Assembly: GCF_003032475.1 (NCBI RefSeq)
Contig: NZ_CP028369.1
Location: forward strand, 6,262,001-6,326,000
Origin: Streptomyces sp. P3
Lineage (GTDB): Bacteria > Actinomycetota > Actinomycetes > Streptomycetales > Streptomycetaceae
Reading direction: 5' to 3'
DNA length: 64,000 nt
The notes under the pieces are model-generated. The model had not been told where the DNA came from, did no database searches, and was given only the letters and a program-made list of their open reading frames with translations. The translations under genes were made by a program, and so were the position numbers. This document shows positions 55,605-63,231 of this stretch, one piece after another; the first letter of the stretch is position 1, and the number at the start of each line of letters is the position of its first letter.

Positions 55605-56519
55605 ATGCCAGCCATCACCGTCGGCCTCGACGGCTCGCCCGAAAGCCTCGCCGCCGCAGACTGGGCTGCTCGCGAAGCAACGCAACGAGAGGCGCCCTTG
55701 CGTCTCGTGCATGCCCGGGACGCGCTGGGGGCGCCGTACACCCCCTTCATGGGGGCTTCGGCACCGGGCGTGCTCGAAGCGCAGCGCGACTGGGCCGCCC
55801 ACCTGCTGCGCGAGGCGCAATCCCGGCTCACGGAACGCCACCCCGGCCTGCGGATCACCACCCTGCAGGCAGAGGACGAGGCCGTCCCGGCTCTGCTGGC
55901 GGCCGCGGAGGACACCGAACTGCTGGTCCTCGGCTCCCGGGGCCTCGGCACGGTGGCCGGCTTCCTGGTCGGCTCCGTCGCCCTTGCCGTGGTGGCACGT
56001 ACGGAACGGCCCGTCGTCCTCGTGCGGGCCGGGGAGCATGCCGAGGACGAGCATCTGCCGGACGCCGCGGGCGCCGCGTCGAGCAACACCCAGTACCGCG
56101 ACGTCGTGGTGGGGCTGGACCTGGAGGATCCGGGCGACGCGGTCGTCGAGTTCGCCTTCGAGACCGCCCGGCGTCGCGCGGCCTGCCTGCGGGTGGTCCA
56201 CGGCTGGAACCCGGCGGCCGTCTACGGCTACGGTGCCGTCCTGGATTCGGGACTCGAGGCCGAGCTGGCGGCGGAAACACGGCAGGGACTGAGCGACCTC
56301 CTGCGTCCGTGGAAGGACAAGTTCCCCGGTGTGGAGGTGCGCGCGCAGGCCGTCGTCGGCAGCGCAGGCCGTCATCTCGTGCACGCCTCGAGGGACGCGT
56401 CGCTGGTCGTCGTCGGGCGGAAGAGGAACCAGGCGTTGGTCGGCGGTCGCATCGGCCCGGTGACCCACGCGGTACTCCAACACGCCTCCGCGCCGGTCGC
56501 GGTGGTGCCGCACGACTGA
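55605..56519 (+). CDS. Tandem-domain universal stress protein
   Basis: 304 residues with two UspA domains (about 1-145 and 155-300). Each has the ATP-phosphate loop: VLGSRGLGTVAGFLVGSVAL in the first, and VVGRKRNQALVGGRIGPVTH in the second, with terminal VVLVR and VAVVP strands. Two-domain USPs of this kind are hallmark members of hypoxia/dormancy regulons in actinobacteria. GAAGGAGG ribosome site; strong palindrome upstream. Confidence 0.95.
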   Translation: MPAITVGLDGSPESLAAADWAAREATQREAPLRLVHARDALGAPYTPFMGASAPGVLEAQRDWAAHLLREAQSRLTERHPGLRITTLQAEDEAVPALLAAAEDTELLVLGSRGLGTVAGFLVGSVALAVVARTERPVVLVRAGEHAEDEHLPDAAGAASSNTQYRDVVVGLDLEDPGDAVVEFAFETARRRAACLRVVHGWNPAAVYGYGAVLDSGLEAELAAETRQGLSDLLRPWKDKFPGVEVRAQAVVGSAGRHLVHASRDASLVVVGRKRNQALVGGRIGPVTHAVLQHASAPVAVVPHD

Positions 56520-56719
56520 CGGACCCGGCACCGCAGCCGACCTGGTCCGGCAGGTGTCAGAGGACACGGCAGACTCCCCGCCGGCGGTCAGTTGGCCTCC
56601 CGCTGGCGGACATGAAACATCCCTGGTGACGGACAGCTGATCTTCCCGCAGACCCACCTGGATGAATGAGTCCAAGGGATGGCCTGCGGACATAGGACGA
56701 GGGCGTCCAATGTCAGTGT

Positions 56720-57224
56720 GTGAAGACGGACCTGGACACCCTCGCAACGGCACTCTATGCCCGGATCGACGACGAGTTGAAGGCTTCGCCGTGGTTGGCC
56801 CCGTGCCGCCCGGCCGTCGGGATCGCGCCCACGCTCGGTGACGCCGAACTGGTCACTCTCGCGGTCATGTCGGCGCTGCTCGGTTACACATCCGAGCGGC
56901 GCTGGCTGCGCCGCGTCGGGCGGGACCTCGGCCGTCTCTTTCCCTACGTGCCCCAGCAGTCCGTCTACAGCAAGCGGCTGCGCGCCGCGTCGTCGCTGCT
57001 CACCAGCATGATCCTGGATCCTGGCCCGGGACACCTCTCTGTGGAGCGACGATGTGTGGCTGGTCGACTCCACCCCGGTCGGCTGCGGATGCTCGCGGGA
57101 GACCGCCAAACGCTCGGACCTGGCGGGCTGGACCCGGTACGGCTACCGCGCGTCGCACTCACGGTACTTCTGGGGGCTGCGGCTGCACCTGGTGTGCACG
57201 CTCGGCGGGCTACCGGTCCTGTTT
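56720..57224 (+). pseudogene. IS982-family transposase remnant
   Basis: The start (KTDLDTLATALYARIDDELK; DAELVTLAVMSALLGY) and a middle part (WLVDSTPVGCGCSRETAKRSDL; SHSRYFWGLRLHLVCTLGGLP) match IS982 transposases. A frameshift lies near 57030, between LLTSMI and DDVWLVDS. Homology stops at about 57224, so the C-terminal 40% is gone. The adjoining recombinase module may have entered or deleted there. Confidence 0.75.
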
Positions 57225-57353
57225 ATTGGAGTACGCGCGGGTTCCCGGAGCCCTCCCAGTGGCCGTGAATCCGCATCTCAGCTGGTAGATCGCCTTGTGT
57301 GGGTAGTTCACTCGTTGGTGTGAGATCTCAGCAGTAACTCGCAGATTCTGAGA
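57225..57353. other. Spacer at the left side of the recombinase module
   Basis: A locally AT-rich segment contains the palindrome TGAGATCTCA (57321-57330) and two near copies of CAGATTCNGARAGT (57342-57355 and 57381-57394). These could be recombinase-binding sites or the left end of the mobile unit, but no matching right end was found. Confidence 0.35.
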
Positions 57354-58568
57354 GTGGTCGCCGTAATCTGCGGCTTCGTGTCAGATTCCGAAAGTCGCGT
57401 GCTGACGCTCGTGCGACCCGGGCCAGAGCTGGCCGTGCCGGTAGATCCGGCTGCGGTGTCGGTCGAGTCCGGTCTCGCGGACGTCGTCACCCTTCAGCGA
57501 CGCCGCCAGGCCCGCGTCTCGGAGCACGACGAGGAGAGCTTCTTCCTCGACACGCTGTCCGAGTACCAGTGGGCGAGGGACGCGGCCGGCCTGGCACCGA
57601 CGACGCTCGACGGGCTGATCAAGCCGGTGATCGAGGTCTGCGAGTTCTACGGCACGGTGCCATGGAAGCTCTCGCCCCGGGAGTTGGACCGATACTTCGC
57701 CGGTGCGGGCAAGCGGGCACCGTCGACCCTGCGCGGCAAGATCAACAAGATCGACGCGTACTTCGCGTTCCTCGAACAGCGCTACGCCGGCGAGATCATG
57801 CGCCGCTTCGGCCACGCCGTTGAGTCGCCGATCGACCCGTTCAACCGGCCCCGGCACCGCGGCGACTTCGGCTTGCGCGTCCCGCCCTCGCAGACGGCGA
57901 TGCGGGACTTCTTCCGCCGCTGGCGCGAGGACCTGCCAAGCACCCGGAAGTACCTGGTTGCCTGCCGCGACTACGTGATGACGAAGATCGCGTACCTGTC
58001 CGGAGTCCGGGCCAACGAGCTGTGCGGGGTGTGCATGGGCGACCTGCACTGGGAGCACGGCCAGTGGGGCCGCTTCGTCGTACTCGGCAAGGGAGCCGGC
58101 GGGTCGGGGCCCCGGCCGCGCGAGGCCTACATGTTCCAGGAGGGCCGGGCCCTCCTGTGGTGGTACATCGAGGAGATCCGCGGCGAGTTCGGCGACGACG
58201 CCGAGCACCCGAAGGCGCCGCTGTGGCCGTCGGAGCGCAAGCCCACCGCGGTCGCGGCGCTGAACCTGCCGATCGCCCCGGCGATCGTCCCCTCGACGTT
58301 CCGCCGGGCCCTGCACAACGCGGCCGACACCTATCTGACCGGGCCGGTTACCGACCTGTTCCCGCACCTGTTGCGTCACGCCTGCGCGACCCACAACTAC
58401 GAGCGCGGGATGACGTTGTGGGAGGTGCAGAAGGTCCTCGGACACGCCTGGGCCACCACGACACTCCGGTACATGGCGACCGCGCACGCCGAACCGGAAC
58501 ACGCGAATCTGGCCGCCAGTGCCCGGGCAGCCCAACGACTGGTGATGGACAAGGGGAACCTGCGGTGA
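57354..58568 (+). CDS. Tyrosine recombinase (TnpA-like, first gene of a three-gene transposon module)
   Basis: 404 residues. An N-terminal SAM-like core-binding region (about 60-150) is followed by the catalytic domain with the first arginine in LSGVRANELCGV, then HLLRHACATHNYERG, and GHAWATTTLRYMA with the tyrosine nucleophile. The set looks complete. GTG 57354 is used; GTG 57378 (SDSESRVLT) is equally possible since neither has a good ribosome site. Its stop overlaps the start of the HTH gene by 4 nt. Confidence 0.9.
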   Translation: MVAVICGFVSDSESRVLTLVRPGPELAVPVDPAAVSVESGLADVVTLQRRRQARVSEHDEESFFLDTLSEYQWARDAAGLAPTTLDGLIKPVIEVCEFYGTVPWKLSPRELDRYFAGAGKRAPSTLRGKINKIDAYFAFLEQRYAGEIMRRFGHAVESPIDPFNRPRHRGDFGLRVPPSQTAMRDFFRRWREDLPSTRKYLVACRDYVMTKIAYLSGVRANELCGVCMGDLHWEHGQWGRFVVLGKGAGGSGPRPREAYMFQEGRALLWWYIEEIRGEFGDDAEHPKAPLWPSERKPTAVAALNLPIAPAIVPSTFRRALHNAADTYLTGPVTDLFPHLLRHACATHNYERGMTLWEVQKVLGHAWATTTLRYMATAHAEPEHANLAASARAAQRLVMDKGNLR

Positions 58569-58909
58569 AGTGGAATCTGCGGATGGTCGCCGCCCAACGG
58601 GACCTATGGCGGCCGACCGAAGTGCTGGCCGCGTTCCAGCAGGTGGGGTTCAACCCGTCACTGAGCAAGGTCGCCGCGCTGTGGGGTGGCAAGCCGGTCA
58701 CGGTTCGCCTGGACGACCTTGACCTGATGTGCGCGGCGCTCGACTGCACGGTCGCCGACCTGCTCCAGGCCGAGCCCGTCGCCGACGCGCAGGCCGCCCA
58801 GGACTCCGGCCAACTGGCGGTCGGCGCCGAGGGGCGGGAGCCGGGGCCGGTGAGGCCCGTCCCCCGTACCCGCCATAGCGGCGGGCCACGGTCACTGCCG
58901 CCGAGCTGA
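58565..58909 (+). CDS. Small helix-turn-helix protein (TnpC-position)
   Basis: 114 residues. The first 70 form a Cro/C1-type HTH: LRMVAAQRDLWRPTEVLAAF, SLSKVAALWGGKPVTVRL, DDLDLMCAALDCTVADLLQ. The rest is a disordered Pro/Arg/Gly-rich tail. It overlaps the recombinase gene (GTGA) and precedes the zinc-ribbon gene by 9 nt, so the three are one operon. Size and position resemble TnpC of Tn554-type elements; function as accessory or regulator is inferred. Confidence 0.75.
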   Translation: MKWNLRMVAAQRDLWRPTEVLAAFQQVGFNPSLSKVAALWGGKPVTVRLDDLDLMCAALDCTVADLLQAEPVADAQAAQDSGQLAVGAEGREPGPVRPVPRTRHSGGPRSLPPS

Positions 58910-58918
58910 GGAACGGGC

Positions 58919-59128
58919 ATGGCGAAGAAGACGGGGCGTGCCCGCAGTTGCGAGATGTGCCTGAGCTGGTCGGTGCTGTATGGGCGCCGGATCTGCCACG
59001 GCTGCGAGCACTGGAAATACGATTTCCCCGCACGCGGGGTGTGCCCGCGATGCCGACACGAGGCCCACCTCAACACCGAGGGACTGTGCAAGTCCTGCCT
59101 TCAGAAGCCGTTGTCTTTCCGGATGTGA
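58919..59128 (+). CDS. 5' fragment of a zinc-ribbon recombinase gene, cut by an IS5-family insertion
   Basis: The open frame gives 69 residues with eight cysteines in four CxxC pairs (CEMC, CHGC, CPRC, CKSC), a tandem zinc ribbon. The last eight codons belong to the inserted element, which starts at 59104. If the element (59104-60796) and one TCA copy are removed, the frame continues ...SCLQAIRAEDDAEWAL... straight into the large gene at 60801. So this is the beginning of a 774-residue protein and not a gene of its own. GAGGAA lies before the ATG. Confidence 0.8.
   Translation: MAKKTGRARSCEMCLSWSVLYGRRICHGCEHWKYDFPARGVCPRCRHEAHLNTEGLCKSCLQKPLSFRM
59101..59103. repeat. Target-site duplication TCA, left copy
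   Basis: TCA flanks the left end of the IS5-family element; the matching copy is at 60797-60799. A 3-bp duplication is within the range for IS5-family elements. Confidence 0.65.
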
Positions 59129-59231
59129 TCACTGAGTTTCCGCTGCTCAGGCATGGTTCCGGTGTCGTCGTGGGAGCGTTCGGGCGATCAGTTCGTCCTG
59201 GATGATGCGGAGGTGGCCGGTGGCGTCGGTG

Positions 59232-59777
59232 ATGGGGTTGCTGGAGGAGCGGGAGGCCGTTGCCCGGGTGCGGGTGGAGGAACTTCAGGTGGAGGCGGAC
59301 CGGATCTTGTCCGAACTCGCCGCGGCCGAGGCGGTGTTGGAACGCCGGGCGATCGCTCGGGCGGAGCTGGCCGAGGCCCTGGCCGCCCCTGGTGATGCGG
59401 CGGATGCGGCCGTGCGGGAGGCGCCAGAACCGGTGCCGGAGACCACAGCGGTGAAGGTCCCGGTTGCGGGGTCGATCGTGCCGCACTTCGGGGAGGGGAC
59501 GACGGTGGAGGCGCTCGCGCCGGATTACCGGCGGATCGTGGAGGTGGTGGAGTCCGGTCCGGGAGGCGGTGAGGGGGTGCCGGCGAAGGAGATCGCGTCC
59601 GGGCTGGGGCTGGAGTTGGTGCCGGCGAAGATCGAGGGGGTGCGGTCCAAGGCGAGGCGCCTGGCCGAGCGGGGCTGGCTGGCGGTGTCGCCGTCTGGAC
59701 GGTTCACGCCGCGGCAGTCCACTGTGACCGCTCCTGCCGGGGCCGGGAGGCTGTCCGGGCAAGACGGCGGCTCATGA
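59232..59777 (+). CDS. Accessory protein of the IS5-family element (coiled-coil plus winged-helix-like)
   Basis: 181 residues from ATG 59232. Residues 1-55 form an alanine/glutamate-rich coiled coil (LLEEREAVARVRVEELQVEA). A hinge rich in Pro/Val follows, then a compact helical domain, VPAKEIASGLGLELVPAKIE and VRSKARRLAERGWL, which reads as a winged helix. Similar proteins accompany transposases in many Streptomyces. The gene converges on and overlaps the transposase gene by 74 nt. DNA-end binding or regulation of transposition is inferred. The start is uncertain (59202 possible). Confidence 0.65.
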   Translation: MGLLEEREAVARVRVEELQVEADRILSELAAAEAVLERRAIARAELAEALAAPGDAADAAVREAPEPVPETTAVKVPVAGSIVPHFGEGTTVEALAPDYRRIVEVVESGPGGGEGVPAKEIASGLGLELVPAKIEGVRSKARRLAERGWLAVSPSGRFTPRQSTVTAPAGAGRLSGQDGGS

Positions 59778-60636
59778 GCATGGCCTGCGAGAAGTAGATG
59801 AACGCCTCGCTGGAGGCGGGCAGTGTCTCGAAGTCGCGCACCAGGCGCCGCGAGCGCATCAGCCATCCCAGGGTGCGCTCGACCACCCACCTTCTCGGCA
59901 GCACCACGAACCCCTTCATGTCGTCGCTGCGTTTGACGATCTCCAGCGTGAGCTGGAGTTTCTCCTTCGCCCAGTCGACCAGGCAGCCGGTGTAGCCGCC
60001 GTCGGCCCACACCAGCGTGATCGTGCGGAACCGCGCCCGCAGATGGGGCAGCATGACGCGGGCGGCCTGCCGGTCGGTCACGTGTCCGGCCGTCACCAGC
60101 ACCATCAAGACGAGGCCGATGCTGTCCGTGATGACGTGCCGGCGCCTTCCGTTGATCTTCTTGCCGCCGTCGTAGCCGCGTGAGGCGGCGGGCACCGAGG
60201 AGGCGCCCTTCACCGACTGCGAGTCGATGATCGCTGCCGTCGGCTCTGGCTGACGGCCCTCGGCCTCACGGACCCTTCCGCGCAGCCGGTCGTGGAACTC
60301 CCGGGCCAGGCCCGCCCGTCGCCACCTGCGAAAGTAGGCGTACACGCGGTCCCATGCCGGGTAATCGACAGGCAGGGAGCGCCACTTGATCCCATTGTCG
60401 GTGACGTAGAAGATCGCGTCCAGCATCTGCCGGTGGCAGTAGCCCTCCGGCTGTCCGCCCCGGCCCTCCAGCCAGGCCGGGACCGGCATCGCGTCGCGCA
60501 CCACCGCCCATTCCTCATCCGTCATGTCGGAGGGATACACCGGCGCCCTCTCCGGGCGGTCGGCCGCGTTCCCGAACCGGTGAGCGAGGCAATCGCACGC
60601 CGACACGCGGGAGTTGGACGGGAACAGGTCCGTCAC
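59704..60636 (-). CDS. IS5-family DDE transposase
   Basis: 310 residues from GTG 60636. N-terminal DUF4096-type region YPSDMTDEEWAVVRDAMPVP and HRQMLDAIFYVTDNGIKWR. The catalytic core has AAIIDSQSVKG (first D), LVWADGGYTG (second D) and RRWVVERTLGWLMRSRRL (E). All acidic residues are present. The start could also be ATG 60525 or a codon near 60537. It ends inside the convergent accessory gene. Confidence 0.9.
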   Translation of the reverse strand: MTDLFPSNSRVSACDCLAHRFGNAADRPERAPVYPSDMTDEEWAVVRDAMPVPAWLEGRGGQPEGYCHRQMLDAIFYVTDNGIKWRSLPVDYPAWDRVYAYFRRWRRAGLAREFHDRLRGRVREAEGRQPEPTAAIIDSQSVKGASSVPAASRGYDGGKKINGRRRHVITDSIGLVLMVLVTAGHVTDRQAARVMLPHLRARFRTITLVWADGGYTGCLVDWAKEKLQLTLEIVKRSDDMKGFVVLPRRWVVERTLGWLMRSRRLVRDFETLPASSEAFIYFSQAMLMSRRLARTASRPRQERSQWTAAA

Positions 60637-60773
60637 GCAAGACTGGGACAACAGGGCCTCCTGGCGCTCGAGTTGGCTTCGCAACCCTCGTGCTGCACCG
60701 GAGGTCCTGCTTTCATGCGCCCGCGCGGCCAAGATCACTCGACCTGGGACCCCGTTCGATCAGAACCGCGCTC

Positions 60774-62939
60774 ATGATCGATAGGCATACGGCTTCTCAA
60801 GCCATCCGGGCCGAGGACGACGCGGAATGGGCGCTGGCCGTCCCCGGGGCACGGCCGCGTGCCCTTCAGCTCACGATCGGCACCTACCGCCACTACGCGA
60901 CGCAGGCCCGCAAGATCGTGCGCGGTGAGAGCGGCGGGCGTGGGGTGAACGCCAGGTGGAGACGCGCGCTGAGTCAGCAGTATGAAGAGCCGGCCGGTGC
61001 GGCGGTACTGGAGCCGCAGGTGTGGGGCCAGCTTCCCCTGTTCACGCTGCCGCGCACCCTCACCGACGCCACGGTCCGCGCTCTCGCCACCCGGACGGTC
61101 GCCGGCTGGGACCAGGCACAACCCGTGCTGGAGGCGTTAACGGCCGAACGCCGCTTGACCAGAGCCTGGTACTACCGGGCGGCCAAGATGGTCCGCCTCG
61201 CTCTGGCCGTGCGCGAAGCGGAAGGCGTCGAGCCGGCCCCCGAGACGTTGTTGCGGGACCTACCGACGAACGGTGACACGGTCTGCCTGGTCCTGCTACG
61301 CGCTGGCCTGCTGGCCGCGCCGCAACCACGACACCTCGCCCAGGCTGGGCGACCCCAGGCCCCCGATGTCGCCCCAGTGCCGAACTCATGGTTCACACCG
61401 CGCCAGTGCAGTGACTGCCAAGCCTGGATGCCCGAAAGGCAGCATGCGGGATTCCTCTGCGATCCCTGCCGATTCTGGCGGGAGCGACAACAGGCCGGGG
61501 ACTGCACGCGCTGCCACCGGGACGGGCTACCGCTGCGTGCCGGCCACTGCCGCACCTGCCATCCCCACCGCGACGCCGACCGGGCGCGACCGACCGCCGT
61601 GACAGCCACGCAACTGGTGATTGACCTGCCTGCCAGCGTGGGCGGAACCGCCCTGCCGCTCCAGGCCGACGAGCCCCTACCGTTGCTCGCGGACGTGACG
61701 CCTGCGACGACGGTCGGGCCGGGGCAGGAGAGTCTGTTCACTATGCGCCGCGACTGGTCGCCGGTGCTGGCCCGGCTGCGGAGTCGGCCGCCGGGCGAAC
61801 TGCCTCTGACCGGCGCGGCCGTCGCGCTGGTGGAGGACTTCGCCGAGCTTCGCCGCGACCAGGAGGCGTCGGGCTTCCGCAAGAACATCCGCACCCTCGC
61901 CATCCTGGGGTACTGGCTCGGAGTCGAGAACGCGATCCACGAGCGCGATGTGCACGACCTGACTCGGCTGGACACGCACCTCGCGGCCAAACCCGTCTGC
62001 CAGTTCCTGCGTGCCCGCGGCCTGCTCGTCGACGACCCCGAACTCCACCAGGACCGCGACCTGGCCTGGATCGAAACCGCGCTCCACGCGCTGCCGCAAC
62101 GTGTCGCCGACGAGGTCCGCATATGGGTGGACGTGCTGCGCGGCCAAGGGCCCCGTGAGGACGAGCCGCGCAGTTGGGAGGGTGTCCGCCGCTACCTGAC
62201 CACCCTCCAACCGGCTCTCATCGCATGGACGGCGGCTGGTATGACGACCCTTCGGGAAGTTACCTCGGATCATCTCCAGGTCACGCTGGAGGATCTGACT
62301 GGGACCGCTCGACGCCAGCTCGCCACCGCCTTGCGCAGCCTGTTTCGGGCCCTCAAGCGCAAGCGGGTGATCTTCCGCGACCTTGCGCGCTACCTCGCCG
62401 TGGGCGATCTGACAGGCATCCCGCGGCCGGTTCCCTCCGACCTGTTGGTCGGTCTGCTCGACCGTACCGAGACCCCGTTCGCGCGCCTCGCTATCGCCCT
62501 GGCCGCAGTCCACGCCGTTCCCGCCGCCGAGATCCGCACCGTGCGCACCGCTGATCTGAACCTCGCCTGCGGAACCCTCGAAATACGCCGCGGTCTGCTG
62601 CGACGCACCCTCTACCTGGAGGAGCTCACCCACCAGCTCGCCGCTGACTGGCTGGTCTACCGCCACCAGCGCTGGCCCGCCTCCGTCAACCCCCACCTGT
62701 TGGTCAGCCAGAAGACCGCCCTCGACCCGGACCACCCGGCCGTGCACAGGGTCACCCTGAGCCAGATCCTGCCCAACGGGCCGACCCTCGACCGACTGCG
62801 CCAAGACCGCATCCTCGACGAAGCCTTCGCCACCGGCGACCCGCTCAAGCTCATGAGGCTCTTCGGCATCAGCGAACAGACCGCCATGCGCTACGTCGGC
62901 ACCGCCTACCCGGAGCGAACCGCGAAGCTGCCCAGGTAG
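60774..62939 (+). CDS. Large zinc-ribbon tyrosine-recombinase-like protein, 3' part of an interrupted gene
   Basis: Read from ATG 60774 it gives 721 residues, but true host sequence begins at 60797, right after the IS5-family element. A second zinc ribbon at about residues 215-275 (CSDC, CDPC, CTRC, CRTC) mirrors the eight-cysteine ribbon of the 5' fragment. The C-terminal 180 residues resemble a tyrosine recombinase catalytic domain with arginine in IRTVRTADL, a D/R box LDRLRQDRI in place of HxxR, and tyrosine in FGISEQTAMRYVG. So the fold is there but catalytic histidines are replaced. Length and gene order match TnpB of Tn554-type modules. The piece may still be translated from ATG 60774, without its first zinc ribbon. 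Confidence 0.8.
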   Translation: MIDRHTASQAIRAEDDAEWALAVPGARPRALQLTIGTYRHYATQARKIVRGESGGRGVNARWRRALSQQYEEPAGAAVLEPQVWGQLPLFTLPRTLTDATVRALATRTVAGWDQAQPVLEALTAERRLTRAWYYRAAKMVRLALAVREAEGVEPAPETLLRDLPTNGDTVCLVLLRAGLLAAPQPRHLAQAGRPQAPDVAPVPNSWFTPRQCSDCQAWMPERQHAGFLCDPCRFWRERQQAGDCTRCHRDGLPLRAGHCRTCHPHRDADRARPTAVTATQLVIDLPASVGGTALPLQADEPLPLLADVTPATTVGPGQESLFTMRRDWSPVLARLRSRPPGELPLTGAAVALVEDFAELRRDQEASGFRKNIRTLAILGYWLGVENAIHERDVHDLTRLDTHLAAKPVCQFLRARGLLVDDPELHQDRDLAWIETALHALPQRVADEVRIWVDVLRGQGPREDEPRSWEGVRRYLTTLQPALIAWTAAGMTTLREVTSDHLQVTLEDLTGTARRQLATALRSLFRALKRKRVIFRDLARYLAVGDLTGIPRPVPSDLLVGLLDRTETPFARLAIALAAVHAVPAAEIRTVRTADLNLACGTLEIRRGLLRRTLYLEELTHQLAADWLVYRHQRWPASVNPHLLVSQKTALDPDHPAVHRVTLSQILPNGPTLDRLRQDRILDEAFATGDPLKLMRLFGISEQTAMRYVGTAYPERTAKLPR
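60797..60799. repeat. Target-site duplication TCA, right copy
   Basis: Matches 59101-59103 on the other side of the IS5-family element. Confidence 0.65.
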
Positions 62940-63231
62940 CGGTCGTGTCTCTTAACTTCAGAGGCGGCGCGGGAGACTTCCGTCGAAGATCGTAGACTTG
63001 TGGCGTGGCATTCACGAGCACCCCGCACTACTGCTTCCTGTGATCGGGAGGTCTTGAGGGCGATGCCGGACGGCGTCGCCCTCCTCGGCGTGCCTGCTGC
63101 GTAAATCCCGTTCTCTCGGCGCTGCCGCACCCAGGTGACCAGGCGTTGGACCTGAGTGTTCCGGGGGCGGCCCCCTTTCGGATGCACGTAGACGGGCACG
63201 GTCCCTTCCCTCCACCGTTGCCAGGAGCCTC
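62940..63231. other. Spacer after the recombinase module
   Basis: A 292-nt stretch with no supported gene. A leftward frame (62906-63262) contains HPKGGRPRNTQVQRLVTWV-like text but overlaps two good genes and lacks a ribosome site. The right end of the mobile module may lie here; I could not find a repeat of the left side. Confidence 0.35.

Larger units (their letters stand above)
59104..60796 (-). mobile_element. IS5-family insertion sequence, 1693 bp
   Basis: Bounded by the 8-bp inverted repeat GAAGCCGT (59104-59111) / ACGGCTTC (60789-60796), with weaker matching beyond it, and by TCA duplications. It carries a leftward DDE transposase and a rightward winged-helix-like accessory gene whose ends overlap. 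Excision in silico restores the host reading frame, which fixes the boundaries. Confidence 0.78.
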
